In this document: in pieces, positions 50,501 through 58,648 of the stretch
Layout of the letters: each line of letters begins with the position of its first letter
How positions within the stretch are numbered: position 1 is the first letter of the stretch
DNA from: Apricaphanius iberus
Taxonomy: Eukaryota > Chordata > Actinopteri > Cyprinodontiformes > Aphaniidae
Reading direction: 5' to 3'
Assembly (NCBI GenBank): GCA_028564705.1
Contig: JAPXFQ010002431.1
Span: forward strand, 992,001-1,056,000
DNA: 64,000 nucleotides
The notes under the pieces: generated by a model
What the model was told of the DNA's origin: nothing
Database searches by the model: none
The model's input: the letters and a program-made list of their open reading frames with translations, nothing else
Program-made: the position numbers and the translations under genes

Positions 50501-53169
50501 ATATGATGTGCACTGTGAAGCATCTTGATGTGCTAAATAAATAAATCAAATCAATGATTATGAGTAATAATGCCACAAAAACAGTTTTTTTATAATGAGA
50601 TGTTTACAATTTTTTTATACAGGGTTAAAAATATTTCATTTTGATTAATAAGCAGGGGTGTATCTAGAAAGTTTGTAAAGGGGCCCAGTTATGATCTTGG
50701 GGTGTCCCACCAAAATAAAAGCAGGACTGAAATACAAAAGGGGCGGGGCCTAGACTGAATGACAAACACCAGAGTTACAACATGGCGTCAGACAAAGATG
50801 TGTTTCAACATAAATAAATAAAACCCATAAATGAATTAGTTATTTGTCTCTTCTATCTATTTTTGTTCATTAAAAAAATATCTTCAAAAAATGATAATGG
50901 TTATAATGTGCTTTAGTTAAAAGATTCCAACTTGGATAGTACAATTTAAAATCTACAAATGTTAAAGGTCACCCAAATACCCACTTGTAAAAAAAAACGT
51001 CAAAATTTGAAGCGCATGAGTACATTTGCCCCTTGGTCGCTTGGGGGGGGGGGTTGCTGAAATCTCGCCTGGGGCGCAAAATACCCCAGGGCCAGCCCTG
51101 ATCAAGGCTTCAATGAGCAGTTCACCAGGATTTCTGAAAGTTGTTCAAAGGTTTTCCTTCGACTTTATGGCTGCTTTTTCTATCATTAAATCTTCAGTTC
51201 TGTTCCCAATCCGGATCCTGACAGCTGATTGTGCCGTGTGGACATCAAAGGGGCAGTGGCGATAAGTGATGGATGGAGAAGAATTATCTGGCACAAACAC
51301 TATAAAACATATTTCAAATTTATGTCTGAAAAGAAGATGGGAAATAATTTTGACACAGATCAGAAACAGAATCATCACTAAGGGAATCGTTCACTCAATT
51401 CTGTTTTTTCAGATATCTTTGGAAAACGCTTTTGCTGGTCCTGAATGCTTTTTTTTGCATGTCAAACAAGTAAGATTTCACAATTTAGTGGAATTTTTTT
51501 TGTTTCAGCTTAAATAATGAAGATCAACAGAAAATGAAGAAGTGTTGCTCAAGACCTCTTAAGAGATAACAAAGGCTAGCTCATGATGTTTGTAGATTAA
51601 TGTATTAATTTATGGAATCCTCCTATCTGGAAGAAATTCCAGATTCTTTGGTCAGCATGGCAGCCCTTACAAGAAGTTTATGATTTCATAAAACGTGCAG
51701 CCTTGTTTCTGTACAGAGAGACCCTGGGAAGGATAAGTCAATGAGTAGACAAAAACAATGTCAGATCAGCATATGCTGTCTCATTTCCAAGTGAGATACA
51801 TACAACAGTGCTGGAGAACACTGTGTGCCTTAAATTCAGCATAAGCAAGCCAAAACATTAGAAAGCATGCAAACATTTTAGATCAAAATGAGGTTGGTGC
51901 TAAGGGTTAATTCTGACTCAACATTTTACATTCTTCTGTGAAACATTTTATCTCTTAGCTCCTTATCACTGACCTTCTCTTTCACTGATATCGCTCACAC
52001 GACTTGGATAACTTGTGGTTAATCAGCCTGTTATCTCATTTCGAATTTTCTCCCAATGAATATCACTATTTTTTTAATTTCCTGACAGATTTGCTGTAGT
52101 TTTAACTCGTCGAAGCTTCTTGGAAGCGGCAGGTTAATTAGTAATGCAGCTGTAAACTAATCATTTGTGAGTTTGGGTGGATCATTGTGCGGAAGAGGAG
52201 TAAGGCGTATGCCGAGAGTTGGCCTACTGAAAGAACTCCTGGCTGGCTGTGGACGAGTAGCTGCTGTTGGTGGCGTGGTCCGTGCAGTTGGGGGTGTTCC
52301 AGGTGTTGTTGCAGTTCTGCCACGGAAGAGGCGCCTGGAAGGAGCTGAAGAGGTAATACAAGGCCCAGGTGATGACAATGTTGTAGTAGGTGCACATGAT
52401 GAAGGAGATGGCCACAGACGCCATGCCCACACCTGATGTAAGAAAAAAAGCCCACTGTCATACACAGTCATTGTAGGATTGTTTTTTTTTTTTTGGACTG
52501 ACAGGGAAGAGGAAGAAAAGAAGGCAAAGTACCTTTTAAGAGTGGGCAAACAGTGGCCAGAGCATGAACTGGGCCTCTCCTGGTGTACTGGCCCACAGTC
52601 AGCTCCATGTAGAGCAGAGGGATTCCTAACACCACCAGCATGAGCAGATATGGCACCAGAAATGCACCTGGCAGACAGTGATGGTGAGTCAGCGCTTCGA
52701 TCTTTAACTTTTGTGAAAGTCATCCTTAGAGTAGCAATCAGCTGAGGTTTAGCTCAATAAAATATATCTTAATAACTGTAAAACAATCACCCTCCTCGAG
52801 CCAGCGTTGAAGGTCTTGTAAGAGTTTAGAAAACATATTCTAGCACACAATCAGCCTAGTTCCTGAGTAAACCACAGCCAGAAGCGCTCCAGGAAAAAAA
52901 AATGTTTTAGGTTAAACTTCGCCCCAGCTTTAAAGACTTCTAGCATACAGAGGATAAATAGAAAGGGTTTTCTGTTTCCAGTCTGCTTTCTCACCTCCTC
53001 CGCTCCTGTAGCAGAGATAAGGGAACCTCCAAATGTTTCCCAGACCCACGGCACAGCCGATTCCTGCCAGAGTGAACTCTATCTGCCTGCTCCATGTTGG
53101 TCTGCTGCGCTGCTGATCCATGCCTTCCTCCTTGATCATTGCGGCTGCTCGTTCCGATGCAAACACCAT
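34650..53169 (-). CDS. SLC6-family Na+/Cl--dependent neurotransmitter or amino-acid transporter, complete 13-exon gene
   Basis: Coding exons in transcript order: 53169-52995, 52667-52533, 52432-52228, 42916-42784, 42692-42558, 42465-42362, 42016-41892, 41793-41681, 37431-37291, 37207-37108, 37029-36929, 36806-36639, 34793-34650. All are GT-AG with matching phases and give 592 residues, typical for SLC6. TM1 carries [13 protein letters not shown] (Asn45). Chloride ligands known from GAT1 are present: Tyr86, Gln269, Ser273, Asn305, Ser309. Asp373-Ser374 match the Na2 site, and TM3 has Tyr120. EL2 has the Cys144/Cys153 pair and N-glycosylation sequons at 145, 152 and 159. The C-terminus ends ETNF, a class I PDZ-type ligand. 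Gly42 replaces the aspartate of monoamine transporters, so GABA/amino acid/osmolyte-type substrates are likelier. Paralog and substrate not assigned. A TAA 18 bases upstream supports ATG 53169. Confidence 0.93.
35548..36323 (+). mobile_element. Tc1 element with internal deletion (776 bp)
   Basis: Ends TAGCTTCTGGTCATAAATTC and, reversed, CAGGTGCTGGTCATAAAATA are inverted repeats that continue for about 50 bases (GAATATCA, TTGATTTATTT), flanked by TA at 35546-35547 and 36324-36325. The interior on + keeps the transposase DNA-binding half ([50 protein letters not shown]) and then passes directly into the right terminal repeat, so the catalytic DDE part is gone. Confidence 0.85.
35864..36313 (+). 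pseudogene. Tc1 transposase remnant (helix-turn-helix half)
   Basis: Open frame of 149 codons in which residues from about 64 to 122 match Tc1 transposase; the first part is frame-shifted relative to the usual start, and the last 25 residues are read from the terminal repeat. Cannot make an active enzyme because no DDE residues remain. Confidence 0.75.
36639..36806 (-). CDS. SLC6 exon 12 (TM11-TM12)
   Basis: Fifty-six codons ending LPGSLMK, with [12 protein letters not shown] between TM11 and TM12. The donor is GTGACT, weaker than the others in the gene; if it is not used, the frame reads 12 more codons to a TAA at 36602-36600. Confidence 0.9.
36929..37029 (-). CDS. SLC6 exon 11 (TM10-TM11 loop)
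   Basis: [20 protein letters not shown] and the first part of TM11. The E-M-x-G-x-x-P motif is shared by GABA, glycine and monoamine transporters. Donor GTACGT. Confidence 0.92.
37108..37207 (-). CDS. SLC6 exon 10 (TM10)
   Basis: [20 protein letters not shown] to CWSYG, matching the GIYVFxLLDxY signature of TM10. Donor GTGAGC after one base of Gly456. Confidence 0.92.
37291..37431 (-). CDS. SLC6 exon 9 (TM8-TM9)
   Basis: Forty-seven codons, [15 protein letters not shown] to GIPCVMQ. Acceptor TTGCAG, donor GTGACG. Confidence 0.92.
37604..37622. repeat. TTTC microsatellite
   Basis: Four to five copies of TTTC at the start of SLC6 intron 8. Confidence 0.7.
37835..39210 (+). mobile_element. 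L2-clade LINE relic in + orientation
   Basis: 37850-38440 matches the reverse complement of 44180-44760 (connection: LGVIFD region, [34 protein letters not shown]). 38900-39210 is the 3' tail ending near TTGCTATATAGATAAACTGAAT. Stops and frameshifts throughout. A long TA repeat interrupts it. Confidence 0.8.
38463..38542. repeat. TA microsatellite, about 70-80 bases
   Basis: Near-pure TA dinucleotide tract inside the L2 relic; likely polymorphic in length. Confidence 0.9.
39689..40229. mobile_element. Foldback element with 168-base inverted arms
   Basis: Arm 39689-39856 and the reverse complement of 40061-40229 agree over about 168 bases with two mismatches visible. The arms contain CTTGGAAGACGTTTCACCTC and ACCAGGCTGGGACTGG. 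The 204-base spacer carries two copies of CCAACGAC(T/C)GTCGTTA. No coding capacity. Lies inside SLC6 intron 8. Confidence 0.85.
40408..40545 (+). mobile_element. Tc1-type transposase fragment
   Basis: GGTGGTGGCAGCACCGTGCTGC then TGCTTTTTCTTCAGCAGGGA matches the same conserved stretch as at 28495-28680. Confidence 0.5.
40688..40960 (+). mobile_element. tRNA-derived SINE, first family, + copy
   Basis: Head AGGCTGCACAGCGGCGCAGC at 40689, then GAGTTTGCCATGTTCTCCCT and GGTGACCTGTCCAGG as in the inverted copies. The tRNA B-box region is largely deleted. Confidence 0.65.
41620..41665. mobile_element. Tc1-type terminal fragment in SLC6 intron 8
   Basis: CAGGGGTGTGAATACTTTTG then GACGGCACTATA is the usual terminus of this family, 15 bases from the exon 8 donor. 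Confidence 0.5.
41681..41793 (-). CDS. SLC6 exon 8 (EL4 and start of TM8)
   Basis: [17 protein letters not shown], the conserved PGLxFxxYP loop, then [14 protein letters not shown]. The usual LDSQ is LDSE here. Acceptor TTCCAG, donor GTACAG. Confidence 0.92.
41892..42016 (-). CDS. SLC6 exon 7 (TM7)
   Basis: [18 protein letters not shown] with Asn305 and Ser309. In bacterial and other chloride-independent relatives an acidic residue often replaces this serine, so chloride dependence is inferred here. Donor GTAAGA. Confidence 0.93.
42362..42465 (-). CDS. SLC6 exon 6 (TM6)
   Basis: [29 protein letters not shown] region, with Gln269 and Ser273 as sodium/chloride ligands. The unwound TM6 glycine stretch is present. 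Donor GTAAGA splits Lys296. Confidence 0.93.
42558..42692 (-). CDS. SLC6 exon 5 (TM5 and EL3)
   Basis: Forty-five codons, [18 protein letters not shown] then the extracellular loop ending LRSVE, which corresponds to the LxxxxVW region before TM6. Donor GTAAGA. Confidence 0.93.
42784..42916 (-). CDS. SLC6 exon 4 (TM4)
   Basis: Completes Gln172, then [20 protein letters not shown] and a hydrophobic TM4 ending FKGVKSTGK, the conserved cytosolic KGVKSTGK motif of SLC6. Acceptor TTACAG, donor GTGGGT. Confidence 0.93.
43015..45432 (-). mobile_element. L2-clade LINE, 5'-truncated, reverse transcriptase mostly readable
   Basis: On -, 45432-44990 encodes [51 protein letters not shown] and [14 protein letters not shown] single in-frame TAA at 44992-44990 separates it from 44989-44171 ([13 protein letters not shown] active site, [21 protein letters not shown]). 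The 3' tail reaches 43015 (TTTATTTATATAGCGCCAGTTCAC). The youngest-looking L2 copy in the window. Confidence 0.9.
45433..46289. other. Intronic sequence, nothing firm
   Basis: A short hairpin (CACCTTGAT...ATCAAGGTG) lies near 45625-45646. No gene signal. Confidence 0.4.
46290..46490 (+). mobile_element. LINE reverse-transcriptase C-terminal fragment
   Basis: Reads on + as [19 protein letters not shown] then, after a frameshift, [19 protein letters not shown], typical of the region after the LINE catalytic core. A different clade from the L2 copies. Confidence 0.5.
46491..48912. other. Intronic sequence with a Tc1 scrap
   Basis: 47918-47950 spells on + a [13 protein letters not shown] motif, the DNDPKHT catalytic stretch of Tc1 transposase, with nothing recognisable beside it. 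The rest is unassigned. Confidence 0.4.
49239..49346 (+). pseudogene. MADF-like fragment inside the Harbinger element
   Basis: Thirty-five codons with [20 protein letters not shown], similar to the first helix of MADF domains, ending at TAA before the rest of the domain. Too short to function; identification rests on pattern only. Confidence 0.4.
49634..49926. mobile_element. Nested MITE with about 45-base inverted ends
   Basis: 49634-49679 (CCGGTGTAGTGCGAAAATCT...) and 49880-49926 reversed differ at only a few positions (ATCTGTTCCCCTGAAATATT is identical in both). CCGGTG stands at both borders and may be the target duplication, though it is part of a palindrome. Core about 290 bp without coding capacity. 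Confidence 0.75.
50335..52227. other. Intronic sequence next to SLC6 exon 3
   Basis: A G-run lies near 51043-51054. No gene or named repeat recognised. Confidence 0.4.
52228..52432 (-). CDS. SLC6 exon 3 (TM3 and extracellular loop 2)
   Basis: Starts [11 protein letters not shown], includes TM3 with Tyr119-Tyr120, then the loop with cysteines eight residues apart and three NxS/T sequons. Ends phase 2 after EFF at donor GTAGGC; reading on would hit a stop at once, so the splice is required. Confidence 0.9.
52533..52667 (-). CDS. SLC6 exon 2 (TM2)
   Basis: 45 codons of length, phase 1 to phase 1, beginning [10 protein letters not shown] and containing [12 protein letters not shown] with chloride ligand Tyr86. 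Acceptor GCCAG, donor GTACTT. Confidence 0.92.
52995..53169 (-). CDS. SLC6 exon 1 (N-terminus and TM1)
   Basis: Residues 1-58 plus one base. Short charged cytosolic tail, then TM1 with the unwound [13 protein letters not shown] segment that lines the substrate and sodium sites. Internal ATGs at codons 11 and 17 are alternative starts; the first is chosen as it follows an in-frame stop. Donor GTGAGA. Confidence 0.92.
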
Positions 53170-53998
53170 GGAGAGCTCGACAGGGATTTAAGCAGGTCTG
53201 GGGTGACATAACCTGCCTTTTTTTTATTATCCTTAATGATTAGCCTACCACAAACACTCCAACATGTGGCAGCTCCAAGGCTCGCCTGAAGGAAGAAGTT
53301 GGTCAAAGTTAAGAGGTGTCAAAAGGCCATAAGATTTATGTTTGTAATTACAAAAAGCAAGCACAGAGGTTTTATTATTTTTTTATATTTTTTTATAATT
53401 CTGAAAAAGGTTTGTAGGCTGGCTTGTTGACATTAAGCCATCTTGTCAGCAGAACCTGGTTTTAATCATTTTACCATCCCTGGCAAGGTGGTCCTAATGA
53501 AAAAGAAGCTGGGAACTATTGGTTTGATTCGTTTTGTGCACAGAGCGCAGCAATTACAAACCATTACAGTAAAGTGGCTCTCTAAAGTGCAAAAAAACCC
53601 TAGTTAGAAAAGCTGATTCCCAGACTCCATTATAAATCATTCAAAAATGTTAAACATCTTTTTTGTGGCAATTATTCTGTACCATCGAATCCAAAAATGC
53701 ATGAATCTTTCAGGGAGGAAATTACAAAAATAAAGAAAGCCACAATGACCTGGCTGTTTAACCATCTTCTGATTACATTTCAGCATTCGGTCTTTGCTAG
53801 GAGTCTGTCAACATACCACACCTTGTCTTCCACCATGCAAATAGTTTTTAATCTCTCAAATTAGGAGGACACCTCTGGATCACAGCTCTCTTCTGGAGAC
53901 TCAAAAGGTTTAGTTCTAAACTTGAACTATGTCAAAACTCTTCCAAAGCTTTTTCTATTTGTAAAGTCATTCATTTGTTTATTTTGATGTTCATGATT
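53170..53998. other. Upstream of the SLC6 start codon
   Basis: Holds the SLC6 5' UTR and perhaps promoter, read leftward. No TATA box or upstream exon could be assigned. Confidence 0.35.
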
Positions 53999-55392
53999 TC
54001 ATCCATCCACTATCTGTGCAGGGTTGCAGGGGTCTGGTGCCCATCTCTAGCAGTCCTCTGGAGAGAGGTACATCCTGGGCAGGTCACTAGTCCGTCATTG
54101 GTCAAACAACTATGCACATACTCATACCTAAAGGCAATTTAGAATCTTAATTTCCCTTTGGGATCATCCATCCATCTATCCATCCATCTTCTTCCGCTTC
54201 ACCCGGGGTCGGGTCACGGGGGCAGCAGCTTAAGCAGAGAGACCCATACTTCTGTCTCCCCAGCTACTTGGGCCAGCTCCTCGGGAGGAATCTCAAGGTG
54301 AGAGACATAGTCCTTCTAGAATGTCCTTGGTCTTCCTCTGGGCATCCACCCAGTGGGACGTGCCCAGAACACTTCACCAGGGAGGTGTCCCGGAGGCATC
54401 CTGACCAGATGCCCGAGCCTCAACTGGCTCCTCTCGGTGTGGAGGAGCAGCAGCTCTACTCTGAGGCCCCTCCAAATGACTGAGCTTCTCACCCTATCTC
54501 TAAGGGAGAGCCCAGACACCCTACGGAGGAAACTAATTTCAGCTCCTTGTATCTGTGATCTCATTCTTTCGGTCACCACCCAGACTTCGTGATCATAGAT
54601 GAGGGTAGGAACGTAGATCGACCTGTAAATTGAGAGCTTCACCTGCCAACTCAGCTCACTCTTCACCACAACAGACTGGTACAGCGCCCAATATAACTGC
54701 ACACGCCTTACCAATCCGCCTATTGATCTCCCGCTCCATTTTTCCCTCATTAATGAACAAGATACTTGAACTATTCCACTTGAGGAAGGACCTCATCTCC
54801 AACCCAAAGAAGGCACCCTACCCTTTTCCGGCTCAAGACCATGGTCTCAGATTTGGAGGTGCTGATTCTCATCACACTCGGCTGCAAAGTTGTAGATTGC
54901 GTCCCAATGAAGCCAACAGGATCACATCATCTGCGAAAAGCAGAAACCCAATCCTGAGGCTACCGAAACGGATCCTGTCAACACAATCCTGTCCATAAAA
55001 GTTGTGAACAGGATCGGTGACAAAGGACAACTTTGGCGGAGTCCAACTCTCACCGGAAACGAGCCCAACTTGCAGTCGGCAATGCAAACCAAGCGCGGAC
55101 ACAGGTCGTACAGGGACCTAACAGCCCATATCAAAGGGCCTGGAACCCCATATTCTCTGAGTACCTCCCACAGGACTCCCCGAGGGACACGGTCAAATGC
55201 TTTCTCCAAGTCCCCCTCTGGGATTAGTACAGTATTTTTGAGTTTTCAGACCAATCAACCCAACAGTCATTTTTTTGGACTCTGTAAAGAAGCCAGAGCA
55301 AACAGAGAGAGCCCACACATGCACGAGGAGAAGATGCAAGGAGAATGCTGCTGGGCAACGGTGCTACCATCTATGCCACTGTACAGCCCAGG
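53999..55392 (-). mobile_element. tRNA-derived SINE, first family, split in two by a LINE
   Basis: 53999-54152 matches 2968-3135 (TCCACTATCTGTGCAGGGTT, GGCAATTTAGA), and 55237-55392 continues the same consensus (AGACCAATCAACCCAACAGT, CACACATGCACGAGGAG, GGCAACGGTGCTACC). The two pieces are separated by the RTE-type LINE at 54168-55232. Confidence 0.75.
54168..55232 (-). mobile_element. RTE/Rex3-like LINE, 5'-truncated
   Basis: On -, MEKAFDRVPRGVLWEVLREY, SCPLSPILFTTFMD, GFLLFADDVILLAS (active site) and the C-terminal VVVKSELSWQVKLSIYRSIY, ERMRSQIQGAEISFLRRVSG, GHLVRMPPGHLPGEVF. The 3' end is the GGATGGATGG-type simple repeat at 54168. Several frameshifts. The clade name is my best recollection rather than a computed assignment. 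Confidence 0.8.
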
Positions 55393-56075
55393 ATTTGATG
55401 CACTTTGACGAAAACAATCTAATTAAATCAGTAGAAAAGTAAGCCCTAGAGCATGATGGTACCATCCCCATATTTCACTGAGATCGAAACGCGTTTATAC
55501 CATTTTTGGGCTGATTTTCAGACAGTCCTGGATGAAGAAAATGATTTTGAACAAGAAGCTCCTTCAGGGTAACTTTGCGTTTTTTTGTTGTTTTGTTTTT
55601 ATAATTTATGAGGAAACACCCAGTTAGAAAAATATCCTTTGGATTTTTTTATACCCTAGTCCTTACTGACTCCTTTGTGCAGGTATAGCTGGTTTTGTTC
55701 TTTTGTAAACGCTCTGCAAATGAATTGCTGGGCCTTTCTTTGTAGCAAAAACTGCAGTGGAGGCTTTGTGAGCATGAAAGACCTGTTTGATTCATACAGA
55801 GAGCAAAACTGATAGTTGTATCAATTATTCCATCTATTGTCTGGTAGACTCTAAAGCATCAAAGCCACACAGGACCATTAAACAACCACCACAGATATGA
55901 TCAAGTTTGTTTGTTTTATTTTTTCTGAAATTCTGTGTTATCGTCAGGGTAGAATTCAAATTATTTTCTGAAAATGTGCTTGATCACATTAATCCATGAA
56001 TTCACAAAATGGAGAATTGTCTTTGGATAGGTTTTGTTTCTATTTAACGTAATGAAATCATCAATTGGCCCTGTG
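55393..56075. other. Intergenic sequence, nothing recognised
   Basis: No coding or repeat signal that I can name. Confidence 0.4.
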
Positions 56076-56196
56076 ATGGACTCGCGACCTGTCCAGGGTG
56101 TGCCCCGCCTCTCGCCCGTTGACAGCTGGAGATAGGCACCAGCCCCCCCGCGACCCCTTGAGGAATAAGCGGTTCAAAAAATGGATGGATGGATGG
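56076..56196 (+). mobile_element. tRNA-derived SINE, first family, 3' part only
   Basis: GTGATGGACTCGCGACCTGT, CCCGCCTCTCGCCC, then TGGATGGATGGATGG at the end. The tRNA head is missing. Confidence 0.7.
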
Positions 56197-58080
56197 AAAT
56201 CATCAATTTTAAAACAGTTTTTTTTCTCGTATGACTGCACTACAAGTCAAACGAGAATGACGCTTTTGAGAGGGCCCGTGAATGGCTCCCAAAAAAAGAA
56301 AGGGGTGGGGTAAACTAGATGTGGTGAAGACAAAGATAAAGACATGCCAAAAAAATAAAATGTGAAGATTCTAAGAAAACTGATGAGCCCAAAGAAAAAG
56401 GACAGCAGAGGGCAGTGGGAGACTTGCTTTTCTGTTCCTTCTTTACAGCAATATTCCTGTTTCTCTCACTACATTTTTGTTTAGCGTCATGTACATTATT
56501 CACAATAGACTGTTCAAAGTAGAGAGTAGGTGGTTGGATGAGGGGGAATTTTGAGAAAGAAGCATGTCCAGAAATGAGGCCAACAGAAGTCATGAGCAAG
56601 AGCATTGTTTATTGTCTTTCATTAAAATGAACAAAATATATAAAGTTAAAATATGTGACATATTTTGTAGATGCTATAGTCTTAATTTTATTTGTAACCT
56701 TTGGTGTAACCAACAATTTCTGCATTAAAAATGTTTTTTGCATTGGTCCAATGTATGGCTTGGTAATATTTTTTTCTACCCATGTTTGGTTACAAAGAAA
56801 TTGCAAGTGGTTGAAAATATTTTCAAAAACCTGCTTTTATTTCAATCACCCCTTCCCGGAGCTGACCTGAATTCAAAGTCCAACTAAAGAGAGACTGTAA
56901 AGTATCTTTGTAAAACAAGATGGTAGAACCTGGGCAGATTGACATCACTCTGAGCCATGGAAGTGCAAGTGGGTAAAAAAATAAATAAATCCAAAAATCT
57001 AATCTTCGGAAAATGGTATTAAGCAATTCTATCGATTAATCGGCCAGCCCTTGTCCATTGTAATATTCCAGAGTTAAATGTTGTGTTTTAATCAGGTGTA
57101 ACCAGTGAATCTTCATGATTAACAGAAATAAATGCGTGAAAACATTGGTCTGTGTCATTAATCTATATGTCTAATTGTATTTTCTCTATGTTGGTCTTTC
57201 ATGTAAAAAAACAACAACCATAAAACACATTAAAGTTTGTGGTTGTAATGTGAGAAAATGTGAAAAGACTCGAGGGGTGTGAATACTTTTACGTGTACAA
57301 TGTTTGTAAAATGGTGAGGAGGACATTATTATGGAAAGGCCTTTAAGCTGATGGTGCACTAAACCCCATAATACATATTGTATATTTGGCCGTTTGATTG
57401 ACTTACTCCAAAATTGGCTTGAAGCATATGATCAGATATTAAAACCTTTGTTAGTGGAAACCTGAATACCTGGTCTCTATAAGAAATCTTGATTTTTTGT
57501 CTTAATTATAAAAAACCTTTTGGAAGGTCGAATTAAAAAGGAAAAATAAGCCTCTTGAACATGCATGCACTATTGAAACCACAGATTCTCAGGTCCTCGT
57601 CGTCTGTGCTTCAGCCAACCCTGCTGGAAGCTGGAGCATGGTGCAACAAGTAATTTGATAGATGGAGGAGAGGCACAGAGGATGGTGAGTGAGCAATGCA
57701 ACTGGGCCACAGACACCGAGTTCTGGTAATAAAACTGGATGTGTTATTTATGAAACAGGTCAGAGTGTTAATCATGCTGTGACGGTTTTTCTGCAATTAA
57801 GTCGAATTAAGTTTTAAAAATCACAAGATATGTTCTTACTCATAGTATTGCAAAATATCACATACTGTTGAATCTTCCCCCTTGTATTGTAATCTTATCA
57901 CCAGATTGTTGCCATTACACATCTCTGTTACCTTCAGATATATAGTACAGAAAACAAAAGGAGCTTTCTAGTACAGACTACATGTTTGATCTTGCAACTG
58001 TTCAGTTATAGCAGCAGCAGCCTCTTTTCTCTGTTTGTACTATAAACAATTGATCGTGGTTGACACACATATCATGTGAT
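56197..58080. other. Intergenic sequence with a Tc1-type end
   Basis: 57240-57295 has the terminal sequence (GGGGTGTGAATACTTTTACG) of the Tc1-like family also seen at 41635-41660. Other parts unassigned. Confidence 0.4.
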
Positions 58081-58599
58081 AACTCCGCTTCTTCCTTGCA
58101 AAGTAACAGTGATCCAGTTTCGCACGTCTCGTTTCCGCGCGGAATGTTCATGCCTCAAGCATTTAAGCAAGAAAGCCTTGTCCGGATATCTATACTACCA
58201 CGCCTAGAAAGGCCCATCCAGTAATCTTAAGTGGGGGCTATGGGAGAATAGAGGGGGGTGGTAGAAGTCTCATTGAGTCAAACTCGTGTCAAACAAAACA
58301 GGAAATACGATAGTGATGTGTTATAAATAAGGTACATTAAATAGCGATATCGAGAATAATTTTATTTTGAAAGGATAAAGCGGAAATTACTGTCTCCGTG
58401 CGGACAGCTCATGTTTTCTTTTCTCCATTTTGAAAAAAAGAAAAACGTAAAGGGAGAAAAAAAACCCTCCTCCCGTAATACACGGTAGGGGCGTGAAGAG
58501 GGTTGTGGTTAAAGCGTCCAAGAGAATTATACAAACAAAAAATAGTTGTTTTTTTATGTTTTAAGTGGGTGCGGATACACGTTTTTTTGTGTCGTTAAA
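58081..58599 (+). promoter_or_regulatory. flot2: Probable FLOT2 5' UTR and promoter region
   Basis: Immediately upstream of the FLOT2 start, with scattered CpGs (for instance around 58125-58145 and 58480-58500) in an otherwise AT-rich setting. No TATA box is evident. Assignment rests on position only. Confidence 0.35.
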
Positions 58600-58648
58600 A
58601 TGGGAAACTGCCACACCGTTGGACCGAACGAGGCCCTCGTTGTTTCAG
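58600..58648 (+). CDS. flot2: Flotillin-2 first coding exon (partial gene; rest lies right of the window)
   Basis: ATG followed by GNCHTVGPNEALVVSG, identical to the start of vertebrate flotillin-2, then donor GTAACG after one base of the next glycine codon. Known of the family: a membrane-raft scaffold of the SPFH/PHB group, anchored on the cytosolic face by N-myristoylation at Gly2 and palmitoylation at Cys4; both residues are present. The next expected exon (GCCGS...) was not seen in 58649-64000, so intron 1 is longer than 5.3 kb. Teleosts can have two flot2 copies (a and b); which one this is cannot be told from 16 residues. Confidence 0.9.

Larger units (their letters stand above)
42917..52227 (-). 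other. SLC6 intron 3 (9.3 kb)
   Basis: Separates EL2 from TM4. It contains an L2 LINE (43015-45432), a LINE reverse-transcriptase fragment (about 46290-46490), a Tc1 scrap (about 47915-47960) and a Harbinger-type element (48913-50334). The remainder shows no recognisable gene. Confidence 0.88.

Noticed and set aside
52167..52436. 89-codon frame on + and other frames over SLC6 exon 3
   Set aside because: Shadows of the conserved exon on -, whose translation matches SLC6 TM3 and EL2.
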